In this document: positions 1 through 7,916 of the stretch, piece by piece
How positions within the stretch are numbered: position 1 is the first letter of the stretch
Layout: each line of letters begins with the position of its first letter
Origin: WQUF01 sp031549885
GTDB lineage: Bacteria; Bacillota; Clostridia; Clostridiales; Clostridiaceae
Reading direction: 5' to 3'
NCBI GenBank assembly: GCA_031549885.1
Contig: JAVBPD010000029.1
Span: 1-33,898 of the forward strand
Length of the DNA: 33,898 nt
Notes under the pieces: generated by a model
The model's database searches: none
Told to the model about the DNA's origin: nothing
Seen by the model: only the letters and a program-made list of their open reading frames with translations
Translations under genes and position numbers: made by a program

Positions 1-55
1 GCTTTACTTCTTCCCAAAATTCTTCTGTTATTTCCCATGATTTTTCTTGTTTCAT
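1..55 (-). CDS. IS5-like transposase, N-terminal fragment cut by window edge
   Basis: Reading the minus strand from the ATG at 55-53 gives an open frame to the window edge starting MKQEKSWEITEEFWEEVK. This W-E-I-(S/T)-(D/E)-E-x-W pattern is the usual beginning of IS5-family (DUF4096 / DDE_Tnp_4-like) transposases in Firmicutes. Only 18 codons are visible, so neither the DDE catalytic residues nor the far inverted repeat can be checked. The IS end nearest the transposase start should lie around 100-135, where the truncated merR reading frame stops. Recognition rests on a short peptide, so the subfamily is uncertain. Confidence 0.6.
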   Translation of the reverse strand, partial: MKQEKSWEITEEFWEEVK

Positions 56-121
56 CACACATACCCCAATGATTTTTTATTTCAATTTTATCATTTTTTC
101 TTACTACTTGTACAGTTTTAA

Positions 122-403
122 TTAGGGATAAGCTCTAAGTTTTTCAATTCTAATTTCATTAATATATTTCATTTTTTTAATTGCAGCTTTTTTATTTTCA
201 CAAGCTAAAATACCTTTAATGTCCTTTATGCTTATGCCACATTTTCTTAAAACAGATATTTCCTTTAAAGTGCATATATCTTTTTCATCGTAATTTCTAT
301 ACCCATTTTCAAGTATTAAAGGCTTAATTAATCCTTTATTCTCATAATACTCAACAGCTTTTTTGGTCATATGACAAGTTTCACAAGCTTCTTTAATAAG
401 CAT
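122..403 (-). pseudogene. MerR-family transcriptional regulator, truncated after the DNA-binding half
   Basis: The N-terminus has the MerR winged HTH: an ETCHMTKKAVEYYENKGLI recognition segment, the wing residues G-Y-R-N-Y, and the LRKCGISIKDIKGIL helix. The protein then stops at about 93 residues with ...KLRAYP, right where the dimerisation coiled coil should begin. The usual C-terminal coiled coil and effector region are missing. The end coincides with the flank of the IS5-like element at the window edge, so insertional truncation is the simplest explanation. ATG at 403-401 (MLIKEACETC) follows AAGGGTGAT and is preferred over an upstream ATG at 412. The promoter has a MerR-type 19-bp spacer with a dyad (433-463), indicating former autoregulation. 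The fragment may still bind DNA but probably cannot dimerise or sense a ligand. Confidence 0.75.
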
Positions 404-432
404 AAATATCACCCTTTCTTATCTATATATTT

Positions 433-463
433 AGCATAAACTAACACCTAAGGTCCTAGTCAA
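433..463 (-). promoter_or_regulatory. MerR-type promoter and operator of the truncated merR
   Basis: On the minus strand, -35 TTGACT (463-458) and -10 TATGCT (438-433) are separated by 19 bp. This is longer than the sigma-A optimum and typical of MerR-controlled promoters. The spacer region carries a dyad ACTAGGACC-TTA-GGTGTTAGT (460-440), with 7 of 9 positions symmetrical. Placement between stretched promoter elements is the classical MerR activation architecture. Confidence 0.65.
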
Positions 464-493
464 TAATTTTATAAAAAAGAGTGAGAAATACTT

Positions 494-1306
494 CTAAAAA
501 AACTCCCTAAGCTTAAGTCCAACCTTTTCAGGGTTTTCTTCATCAGGTCCATTATGACTTAATCCTTCAAAGCAAGTTTTCTTTGAATTTTTAATCAAGC
601 CTTGCAAAATATCTTGAGCTTCTCTTAAATAACTTGGGCTTTTAGCGCCTGTTAAAATTAAAGTTTCAACATTTACATTTTTAAATTTATCAAAATTTCT
701 AGAATCTGAATCCATAATTGCCCTTATTTCAATAGGTACAGTTGAAAGAAGTTTAGAATTTTCATTCCACTGATCCTTTTTTAACTGAGCCATCTTTGTA
801 AAATTCATCTTTAAAATGTCATCAGGTATATTTTGCATGTCTCCAAGCATCTCCATGCCCTTTATAAACGTAATTGAAGCATCTATAAATTCTTCTTTAT
901 TTATTTCTTCCTCAAATTTAGGAAACCAAGATAAATCCATTAAATCAATGTTAGGAGCTTCATATATGCAAAGTTTTAATAATTTATATTCTAAAGCCAC
1001 ATTTAAAGAAACAAGAGCTCCAAAGCTGTGCCCAAATAGGTATTTTATATCATGCTTTTTTAATATAGATAAAACATCTTCACATTCCTTTTTTAAAGAA
1101 TAATCATCTCCCTTAGGGCCGCTTTCAAATCGCCCTCTCCTATCCATAATATAAACTGTAAATTTATCTTTTAAATGCTCTGCCATAGCTAAATAATGCT
1201 TAGCTCCTCTAAAAGCACCATGAACAACTAAAATCCCAGGGCCTTCTCCTAAAACTTTATAATTTATATTTGTTCCATCATTTGATCTTACAAATTCATT
1301 TCTCAT
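494..1306 (-). CDS. alpha/beta-fold hydrolase
   Basis: A 270-residue cytoplasmic protein of the alpha/beta hydrolase superfamily. Visible features are the oxyanion-hole V-H-G (28-30), the nucleophile elbow G-H-S-F-G with Ser94, and a C-terminal L-S-H-N-G segment carrying the likely catalytic His (about 251). The usual acid after strand 7 is not obvious: that segment reads LILTGAKSPSYL, so the acid may be displaced. ATG at 1306 is chosen over an upstream TTG at 1321 because GGAGG lies 8 nt before it and inside the longer frame. It has its own promoter (1346-1374) and lies upstream of merR on the same strand. Substrate cannot be deduced; esterase, haloperoxidase-like or stress hydrolase roles are all possible. 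Confidence 0.85.
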   Translation of the reverse strand: MRNEFVRSNDGTNINYKVLGEGPGILVVHGAFRGAKHYLAMAEHLKDKFTVYIMDRRGRFESGPKGDDYSLKKECEDVLSILKKHDIKYLFGHSFGALVSLNVALEYKLLKLCIYEAPNIDLMDLSWFPKFEEEINKEEFIDASITFIKGMEMLGDMQNIPDDILKMNFTKMAQLKKDQWNENSKLLSTVPIEIRAIMDSDSRNFDKFKNVNVETLILTGAKSPSYLREAQDILQGLIKNSKKTCFEGLSHNGPDEENPEKVGLKLREFF

Positions 1307-1345
1307 ATGAATATCCTCCAATTTTATTATCTAGGAAACAATATT

Positions 1346-1374
1346 AGTATAGAGTATTTTTGTTTTCATGACAA
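1346..1374 (-). promoter_or_regulatory. sigma-A promoter of the alpha/beta hydrolase
   Basis: -35 TTGTCA (1374-1369) and -10 TATACT (1351-1346) are separated by exactly 17 bp, about 40 bp upstream of the ATG at 1306. Both hexamers are close to consensus. Confidence 0.7.
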
Positions 1375-1378
1375 TTAA

Positions 1379-1410
1379 AAATTCACACCAGATAAGTCCG
1401 GTGTGAATTT
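1379..1410 (-). terminator. rho-independent terminator of the ABC exporter operon
   Basis: A perfect 11-bp inverted repeat (AAATTCACACC at 1379-1389, GGTGTGAATTT at 1400-1410) with a 10-nt loop lies immediately after the permease stop. On the minus strand it continues into T-rich sequence, as expected for a terminator. Confidence 0.8.
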
Positions 1411-1411
1411 C

Positions 1412-4123
1412 TTATTCAACTGATTTTAATGAACCAATCATATCTATATCTTTTAATTTAAAATAAGTTACTATTTGCATGATTAAAGAAAATGCAAATG
1501 TAATTAAAGATGACCATACAAAAGTCATAAGTCTAACATTTTTAAAGAATACCGTATCTGCTCCTTCAATAAAGCCTATTATGGCATGGTGTAAAATTAC
1601 TCCAAGTAAAAGCCCCACAGCAACGCTTACAAATGTTAAAATCATAGCTTCCCTATAAATATATTGATTTGTCTCACTATCTGTAAATCCAAGGACTTTA
1701 AGTGTGGCAATTTCACGCTTTCTCTCGCTTATATTAATTGATGTTAAATTATATAGTACAATTATAGCAAGCAATGAGGCTACAACCACAATTAAAATTA
1801 TAACACTGTTTAAGCTGTTATTGCTTTCAACTGTTTTCTCTAAAACATCGCTGGTAAATACCACATTTAAAATCAAATCGCTATCTATTAAGTTTTTAGC
1901 TAAAGCCTTTTCATCCCCTTTATACTTTGAAACAATGGCATTGTAATTTATTTCTCTGCTAAATACCTTATTATACATGCTCTTATTCATATATACGTAG
2001 TTCATTGTGTAATTCTCACATACATCAGATACAGTTAAAGTATAAGGGTTATTGTCAGCATCTTTTACATTAATAGAATCCCCTTTGCCTATTTTAAATA
2101 CTTCTGAAAGCTTTTCTGATATTATAACTCCATTTTCATAAAGTTTAATACTGTTTGAATCTAAGCTTTTTAAATTGTAATATTTATAAAACACATCTTC
2201 ATTTTCAGGCACAATTAAAAAGAAATCCATAGATGTATTGTTTTGCTCTAATTTAAATGAACTTTGCTTTATTAAAACAGGATCAATTACTTGTTCTTTA
2301 TTTAAAACATCCTTTAATTCTGAATCAATAGCCTTTGTTTCATCCTTTAGCACCATAAAATTATCGTATTTTAATATTCCACCATATTGTTTCTCAGCAA
2401 CACCGCTAATGCTATCCCTTATACCAAATCCAGTGACAAGTAGCGCAGTGCATCCTGCTACTCCAATTATTGTCATTATCCCTCTTTTTTTAAACCTAAA
2501 CATGTTCCTCATGGTTACTTTCCATGTAAAGGATAAGTTTTTCCATACAGGTCCAATTTTTTCAATGAGTATTCTCTGACCGCTTTTAGGAGGAGTTGGT
2601 CTAAGGAGCATTGCAGGTTTATGCTTTAATTCTCTGTTGCAAGATATTATTGTTACCAAAACCATAACTGTAAGTGAAAATATGAAAATTATTAAAAATG
2701 TTTTTAAATCATAGCTTATTGCAATATCTGGCAAATAAAAATTAAAGCAACCAAAGATTATCTTAGGAATCACTGCACACCCTAAGAAAAATCCACCTAA
2801 AATTCCTATTGTTGAAGCAGATAAAACATAGAATAAATAGGTTGAAATTATGCTGTTATCTCCATATCCAAGAGAAGTTAAAGTTCCAAGTTCGCTTCTT
2901 TCCTCTTCTATCATTCTAGCCATAGTATTAGATGTCATAAGCATAACTATAAGCATAAAAAATATAGGAAATACAGTTGCAATAGAAGTTATAGTATTTG
3001 TTCCAACCTTTAATATGTTGTAATCAGCAATTAATTCTCTATTTAAAATATTCCACTTCGGCCTTTCAATTTCAGAAAGCTTTTTCTTTCCATCATCTAT
3101 TTTACCTTGGGCATCGCTTATTTCCGAATTAAACTTAGCTAAATTATCATTGTATTCTTTATAACCTTCATTTAATTTTTCTTCATTTTCAAGAATTTCA
3201 GATTTTGCATAATCAATGCTAGGATCAGTCATATTTGCCATCTCAAGCATTTCTTCATTTCGAGAAATCTCATCCTTTGCATTTTGTATGCTTAAAGCAT
3301 TGTCATCAAGCTGAAGTTTAGCATCTTTTAGCTCCTTTTCACCCTTTGCTTTTTCATCGTTTAATTTTGCTTCATTTTCAAGAATTTCATTGTTTGCTTT
3401 ATTATAAATTTCCTCATAACGTGCATTTTCTCTTTGAGATTTAATATTTACAATTTCATCATTAAGTTTAGACGATAAACTATCATAATTCTTTGAATAA
3501 GCAACTGCGCCTTTATTCCACAAAGCTTTTACATAAATTTCAGTGTAAAAATCTAGAGTAAAATTATCTCTATTTACAAAAATAAATGAATAAAGCTTCC
3601 CATCTCCAATATTTGTGCTTCCATAAGTATCAGTTAAATATAAAACTGAATCAATAGTCCCTACTACAGTAAATTCTATATTTTTTATTTTATCTGATAC
3701 ATCATTTGCAATTAAAATTTTATCCCCTATTTTATATGTTTTGCTATCTGCTATGCATTCATTGTCCTCTTTAGGCATTCTTCCAGAAACTAATGAAACA
3801 GCATTAATAGAATCTTCTAAAGCATGTACCCTTATAGGTTTTCCATCATTTAAAACATCTAAAGAATAACTTGGAACAGCTAAATCCACATCCTTTAATG
3901 ATTTTAAAGCGCTAACATCATCATCAGTTAACCCCATAGTGCTTACAATTTTAAAATTAATTAAATTGTGACTTTTAAAATAATTATCTGCTGTTTTAAT
4001 TATGTCTGGAGAGCTTGCAATTATCCCAGAGCAAAACCCAACTCCAACTAAAACAATTATTAAAATAGAAATATATCTGCCAAAAGATTTTCTTATTTTC
4101 ATTAAAATATTTTTATACAGCAA
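1412..4123 (-). CDS. ABC transporter permease, FtsX/MacB-like, with large extracytoplasmic coiled-coil insert
   Basis: A 903-residue membrane subunit. A first membrane helix lies near residues 16-36. A long extracytoplasmic region (about 40-375) follows, including a charged Glu/Lys/Asn/Asp-rich coiled coil around 225-350. Then come three membrane segments of the first FtsX domain (about 380-500), a second extracytoplasmic domain, and a C-terminal FtsX domain ending with the conserved S-E-R-K-R-E-I-A-T-L-K-V-L-G-F-T motif before the last helices. The size and double FtsX layout match Firmicute permeases that work with a LolD/MacB-type ATPase. These usually export peptides, lipids or antimicrobials, or act mechanically, rather than importing. 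It starts 5 bp after the ATPase gene and shares its operon and the TetR-controlled promoter. Substrate is unknown. Confidence 0.9.
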   Translation of the reverse strand: MLYKNILMKIRKSFGRYISILIIVLVGVGFCSGIIASSPDIIKTADNYFKSHNLINFKIVSTMGLTDDDVSALKSLKDVDLAVPSYSLDVLNDGKPIRVHALEDSINAVSLVSGRMPKEDNECIADSKTYKIGDKILIANDVSDKIKNIEFTVVGTIDSVLYLTDTYGSTNIGDGKLYSFIFVNRDNFTLDFYTEIYVKALWNKGAVAYSKNYDSLSSKLNDEIVNIKSQRENARYEEIYNKANNEILENEAKLNDEKAKGEKELKDAKLQLDDNALSIQNAKDEISRNEEMLEMANMTDPSIDYAKSEILENEEKLNEGYKEYNDNLAKFNSEISDAQGKIDDGKKKLSEIERPKWNILNRELIADYNILKVGTNTITSIATVFPIFFMLIVMLMTSNTMARMIEEERSELGTLTSLGYGDNSIISTYLFYVLSASTIGILGGFFLGCAVIPKIIFGCFNFYLPDIAISYDLKTFLIIFIFSLTVMVLVTIISCNRELKHKPAMLLRPTPPKSGQRILIEKIGPVWKNLSFTWKVTMRNMFRFKKRGIMTIIGVAGCTALLVTGFGIRDSISGVAEKQYGGILKYDNFMVLKDETKAIDSELKDVLNKEQVIDPVLIKQSSFKLEQNNTSMDFFLIVPENEDVFYKYYNLKSLDSNSIKLYENGVIISEKLSEVFKIGKGDSINVKDADNNPYTLTVSDVCENYTMNYVYMNKSMYNKVFSREINYNAIVSKYKGDEKALAKNLIDSDLILNVVFTSDVLEKTVESNNSLNSVIILIVVVASLLAIIVLYNLTSINISERKREIATLKVLGFTDSETNQYIYREAMILTFVSVAVGLLLGVILHHAIIGFIEGADTVFFKNVRLMTFVWSSLITFAFSLIMQIVTYFKLKDIDMIGSLKSVE

Positions 4124-4128
4124 TTAAA

Positions 4129-4830
4129 TCACCACACAATCTCTTCAGTTTTCTTAGGGCATTTGTTAACGACTATGTCCTGTACAGTGCCATTTTTTAT
4201 CTTAATAACTTTGTCCGCAATTTCTGAAATAACAGCGTTATGCGTAATTAAAATCGTAGTCATTCCCATTTTTTTGCAAGTTTTTTGCAAAAGCTCGATG
4301 ATCTTTTGTCCAGTTGAACTATCCAATGCACCAGTAGGTTCATCGCATAAAAGCAGCTTAGGATTTTTTGCTATTGCTCGAGCTATAGCAACCCTCTGCT
4401 GCTCTCCTCCTGATAATTGAGATGGAAAGTTATTCATTCTATCAGAAAGGCCAACCTGCTCTAAAATAGACTTAGGGTCAAGTGAATCAGAACAAATCTG
4501 GCAAGCAAGCTCTACATTTTCAATAGCTGTAAGGTTTCCTACTAGATTATAAAATTGAAATACAAAACCAATATCTGTCCTTCTATAATTTATAAGATCT
4601 CTCTTTCTAAATTTATGAACTTCGCTATTATCAACAATAATACTGCCCTTACTTGGACTATCCATTCCACCAAGTAGATTTAATACAGTTGTCTTTCCTG
4701 CTCCAGATGGGCCAAGTATTACAACAAGCTCTCCTTTTTCTACTGTGAAGGAACAATTCTCAACTGCTGTTATTACCACATCTCCAACATTATATTCTTT
4801 CTTTATATCTTTAAACTCAATGAGCGCCAT
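4129..4830 (-). CDS. ABC transporter ATP-binding protein (LolD/MacB type)
   Basis: A 233-residue ATPase with all motifs: Walker A GPSGAGKTT (about 40-48), Q-loop F-Q-F-Y-N-L, signature LSGGEQQRVAIARA, Walker B LLLCDEPTGALD, and switch His in ILITHN. The Y-N-L-V/L-x-x-L-T-A-x-E-N-V-E-L pattern is characteristic of the MacB/LolD subfamily that pairs with FtsX-type permeases. It is the first gene of the operon. The ATG at 4830 follows GGAGG at normal spacing. The promoter region overlaps that of the divergent tetR. Confidence 0.95.
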   Translation of the reverse strand: MALIEFKDIKKEYNVGDVVITAVENCSFTVEKGELVVILGPSGAGKTTVLNLLGGMDSPSKGSIIVDNSEVHKFRKRDLINYRRTDIGFVFQFYNLVGNLTAIENVELACQICSDSLDPKSILEQVGLSDRMNNFPSQLSGGEQQRVAIARAIAKNPKLLLCDEPTGALDSSTGQKIIELLQKTCKKMGMTTILITHNAVISEIADKVIKIKNGTVQDIVVNKCPKKTEEIVW

Positions 4831-4861
4831 TTACTTACCTCCGAATTTTAATAAGCATCAT

Positions 4862-4912
4862 GTTGATTATTCAACTAAGGTATAGTATACTAACATTAAG
4901 AAAAAAATACAA
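4862..4912. promoter_or_regulatory. interleaved divergent promoters and TetR operator candidate
   Basis: Minus strand (ABC genes): -35 TTGTAT (4912-4907), 17 bp, -10 TATACT (4889-4884). Plus strand (tetR): -35 TTGATT (4863-4868), 17 bp, -10 TATACT (4886-4891). The two -10 boxes overlap inside the palindrome GTATAGTATAC (4880-4890). A second inverted repeat GTTGA-TTAT-TCAAC (4862-4875) covers the plus -35. One repressor dimer on the central palindrome would silence both directions. Confidence 0.7.
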
Positions 4913-5014
4913 CATATATATATTAATAAAATGAAAATTATACAACATATGCACATGAAATGTTTAAAAAATATCATCACTTTCAAAAATTTTTTTTAGT
5001 TAGGGGATTAATCA

Positions 5015-5590
5015 ATGGATTTAAAAAAAGAAGATAGAAGAGTTAAATATACAAAAATGGTAATAAAAAATAGCTTCGTTAAACTTTTAAAGGAAAAATC
5101 TATTTCAAAAATCTCTGTTAAAGAAATCTGTGATGATGCAGATGTTAACCGTGCTACTTTTTATTCTCATTATATAGATCAATATGACTTATTACTTAAA
5201 ATAGAAAATGAAATTATCGATGATATTAATCAAAGAATAAGCAATTATAACCTTAATGACAAGCTATATGAATCTGCAGATATGATACAAAAAATTTTAG
5301 AATACATTGAAATAAATTCAGAGCTCTTTGACCTTCTTTTAAACACAAATGGAGACATAGGGTTTCAACAAGAACTCATTAAAATCATAGGCAAGCAGCA
5401 TTTTTCATTTATTCTTCATGAAACTTCACAAAACAATGAAGTTGGGGAATATATTTTTTATTTTTTAGCAAGCGGAAGCGTAGGAGTAATTCAAAAATGG
5501 CTTAAAGATGGCTTAAAAATACCTGCTAAAGAACTTGCTCAAATTATATTAAATATGAGCACAAAAGGAAGATCATCCTATAATGAATAA
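5015..5590 (+). CDS. TetR/AcrR-family transcriptional regulator
   Basis: A 191-residue protein. Its N-terminal HTH (about residues 16-60) reads ISVKEICDDADVNRATFYSHY, the TetR signature with recognition helix NRATFYSHY. The C-terminal about 130 residues are helical and divergent, as expected of a ligand-binding or dimerisation domain. It is transcribed divergently from the ABC exporter operon, and a palindrome covers both promoters. Local repressor of the exporter and of itself is therefore the likely role. The ATG at 5015 has a modest AGGGGA ribosome binding site. The ligand is unknown, though a substrate of the exporter would fit the usual logic of such pairs. Confidence 0.9.
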   Translation: MDLKKEDRRVKYTKMVIKNSFVKLLKEKSISKISVKEICDDADVNRATFYSHYIDQYDLLLKIENEIIDDINQRISNYNLNDKLYESADMIQKILEYIEINSELFDLLLNTNGDIGFQQELIKIIGKQHFSFILHETSQNNEVGEYIFYFLASGSVGVIQKWLKDGLKIPAKELAQIILNMSTKGRSSYNE

Positions 5591-5620
5591 ATCCTTCCTT
5601 AATTTAAAGAAGGATTTATT
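5586..5620. terminator. bidirectional terminator between tetR and the TIGR03943 gene
   Basis: A perfect 12-bp inverted repeat (AATAAATCCTTC at 5586-5597, GAAGGATTTATT at 5609-5620) with an 11-nt loop overlaps the stop codons of both convergent genes. The A/T-rich outer arms supply U-tracts in both directions. Confidence 0.8.
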
Positions 5621-6356
5621 CCACCGGATATACATATTCATTTACAGGTTTTTTAGCTTTAGAAATATTAATAGCTTCTATATAAAGACCTTTATCGCTC
5701 ATTTCTAAAGTTCCATAAACTTCTACCCATTCATGCAATGTAAGATCCTTAGCTTTTTCATATTTTGTTATAACTCCAACAGGCGTTAAATCTTGAGCGC
5801 AGCAAGACATTTGTAGCCTGCAAGTTAAAAATTCATCATCTTTCATTTTATTTTCATCTCTAAATATAAATCCTTTTATTCTTATATCATATCCTATGTA
5901 TTTTTCCCCATAAACAGATAATTCATGAAGCCACCCGCTAAACTCCTCATCTTTTACAAAAATAGTTTTATTTAAATTATCAACTCCAGTTATTAAAATA
6001 GTGTGGTTATGATTATGAGAATGAATTAAATCATGTTCTACATCATTTCCCGAATAGTTTAAAACAAGATCTGCAGAATTTATTTCACCATTAAAAAATA
6101 TCAAAAGCAAAATAGGTATTACTAAAACATAACAATGAAATAACCTAAATTTATACTGCGGCTTAAATAGCCTAAACACACCAGCTTCTGCCCATATAAA
6201 CATTACAATTTCTAAAAAATAAAAATAAGGTACCATCTTTGGGGTTACATAGGACTTGTATTTTGATGTTACAATTAAATGATCCATAATCCCAGCAAAT
6301 AAAAAGCAACACAAAATCTCTATTAGCACTTGATAATTAATAACCTTCCGCTGCAT
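5616..6356 (-). CDS. TIGR03943 / DUF1980-family membrane-anchored protein (YcgQ-like)
   Basis: A 246-residue protein with N-terminal membrane helices (about 8-30, 38-60, 72-92). These are followed by a His-rich stretch (HDLIHSHNHNH, about 128-138) and an extracytoplasmic OB-like domain containing CRLQMSCCAQDLTPVG. The repeated G-(Y)-x-I-x-I-x-G-F-I and W-V-E-V-Y-G-T-L segments match the TIGR03943/DUF1980 family. That family is commonly encoded next to DUF318-type permeases, as in B. subtilis ycgR-ycgQ. Here it is the last gene of the CobW-permease operon, 1 bp after the permease. His and Cys clusters suggest metal binding, which is an inference. The partner permease is probably its functional complex member. 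Confidence 0.85.
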   Translation of the reverse strand: MQRKVINYQVLIEILCCFLFAGIMDHLIVTSKYKSYVTPKMVPYFYFLEIVMFIWAEAGVFRLFKPQYKFRLFHCYVLVIPILLLIFFNGEINSADLVLNYSGNDVEHDLIHSHNHNHTILITGVDNLNKTIFVKDEEFSGWLHELSVYGEKYIGYDIRIKGFIFRDENKMKDDEFLTCRLQMSCCAQDLTPVGVITKYEKAKDLTLHEWVEVYGTLEMSDKGLYIEAINISKAKKPVNEYVYPVE

Positions 6357-6357
6357 T

Positions 6358-7914
6358 TTAACCCCCTAAGCTTAAGCTTCCAATTATAAACACACATAAG
6401 AAACACACCACAAAGGTCACTAAAATAATTTTTCCTATAAATTTATTTGAAAAACCGCTTGACAGCAAAATAACATTTTTAACATCTATCATAGGTCCAA
6501 ATACTAAAAATCCCATGACAGAAACCATTGGAAATACAGATTCAAAGCTTTTTGCAATAATAGCATCTGATGAAGAGCAAAGAGAAAATAAGAAAGCTAG
6601 CACCATCATCACTAAAAGCGATATAAAAACATTTAAATTATGGTTAAAGTAAGATTTTTTTATTGCCACTTGAAATACAGAAGAAGCAAAAGCCCCAATT
6701 AACAAAAATTTACCTACATTAAAAAACTCTGTTTGAGAATGACGTAAAAATAATGATATCTTCCCTTTTAATGTAACTACACCTTCTACACCTTCAAAGC
6801 ACCCACAATTGCATAAACTTCCATCAAATCCTTTGTTTAACACATTTTCTTTAGAAGGAAATGCATAAAAGAAAACTCCAACTAGCACTGAGCATATAAT
6901 TCCAAGTCCCAAACGGGTAAGTACAATTAAAATATCTCCATTAAATGCATAATATGTAGATAAAATAACCACAGGATTTATAACTGGTGAAGCTGTCATA
7001 AATGTAACTGCAATTGAAATTGGAATTCCCTTTTTTACTAAACTTTTAAATATAGGAATAGCTGCACAATCGCAAACAGGCAGAAAAAATCCAAACAATA
7101 TTGCATAAAGCATACCAAGTCCAAGTTTTTTTGGAAATCTTCTTTCAATAGCCTCTTTAGTTATAAAAACCTGTATGAAAGAAGAAATTAAAACCCCAAT
7201 TAATAAAAAAGGAAAAGACTCTAAAACAATTCCTAAAAACATCACTATTATTAAATGCACTGGAAATTTAAAGCTATTAAGCACAGGTATAAGCATAAAA
7301 TATGCTAAAATAATTAGAACAATGCCAAATAAAAAATATTTAATCTGGTTACGATTTTTTAAAAAAATTTTTTCATTAATACTTTTAGCTTCTTCTATTT
7401 TATAAACTTTTGCTGTGGAATTAATGCTCTTTATCATCTTTTTAATTCTCACAAAATCGCTATTTTTATATATATTTCTAATAACGAAAATATCGCAATT
7501 AGAAATTTGCTCTAAAAGCGCTTCCCCAGTTCTTCCAATTAGCATATCTAAAGTATCTGCACAAGCTATGTGTATTACTTTTTTTATAAAACAAGCTTTA
7601 TAAAGCAACGGATATAAAAACAATTCATAAAGCTTAGAGAATTTTATAACTCCATTCCACTCTATCCATATTTCCTTTGGATTATAATCTTTAATCCTTT
7701 TATAAATCTCATCTGCAATAAAACCTTCCTTATTTTCAAAATCTTTTTTGCTAATATTTAATAAACTAAAATTGCTATTTTTAATATTTATAGGCTCTTG
7801 CCCTGATTCAAATTGTATAACTAAAGCTTTTGATGTATTATGCAACAATCCATTTAAAAAGGATGTTTTGCCTTCACTTAAAAAACCAGTGATAACATAT
7901 ACAGGTATTTGCAT
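6358..7914 (-). CDS. fusion of CobW-like P-loop domain and DUF318/ArsP-type permease
   Basis: A 518-residue two-part protein. Residues 1 to about 185 form a CobW/P47K-like domain with P-loop GFLSEGKTSFLNGLL. It lacks the C-x-C-C metal motif and the NKxD guanine motif (FVIRNIYKN stands there). Residues about 190-518 form a permease of the DUF318 (YraQ/ArsP_1) family with many helices and the family signatures P-V-C-D-C-A-A-I-P and T-A-S-P-V-I-N-P-V-V. A cysteine cluster CNCGC sits in a central loop. Separate genes are the norm, so the fusion is notable. ATG at 7914 is chosen because GGGAG lies 7 nt upstream; a GTG at 7920 overlaps the preceding stop. Role: membrane transport of a metal or metalloid, probably energised or loaded by the CobW partner; the substrate is not determinable. 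Confidence 0.8.
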   Translation of the reverse strand: MQIPVYVITGFLSEGKTSFLNGLLHNTSKALVIQFESGQEPINIKNSNFSLLNISKKDFENKEGFIADEIYKRIKDYNPKEIWIEWNGVIKFSKLYELFLYPLLYKACFIKKVIHIACADTLDMLIGRTGEALLEQISNCDIFVIRNIYKNSDFVRIKKMIKSINSTAKVYKIEEAKSINEKIFLKNRNQIKYFLFGIVLIILAYFMLIPVLNSFKFPVHLIIVMFLGIVLESFPFLLIGVLISSFIQVFITKEAIERRFPKKLGLGMLYAILFGFFLPVCDCAAIPIFKSLVKKGIPISIAVTFMTASPVINPVVILSTYYAFNGDILIVLTRLGLGIICSVLVGVFFYAFPSKENVLNKGFDGSLCNCGCFEGVEGVVTLKGKISLFLRHSQTEFFNVGKFLLIGAFASSVFQVAIKKSYFNHNLNVFISLLVMMVLAFLFSLCSSSDAIIAKSFESVFPMVSVMGFLVFGPMIDVKNVILLSSGFSNKFIGKIILVTFVVCFLCVFIIGSLSLGG

Positions 7915-7916
7915 AA

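Noticed and set aside
2238..2579. Open frames on the strand opposite the FtsX permease
   Set aside because: They are antisense shadows of a clear long gene, with no ribosome binding site and no recognisable family.
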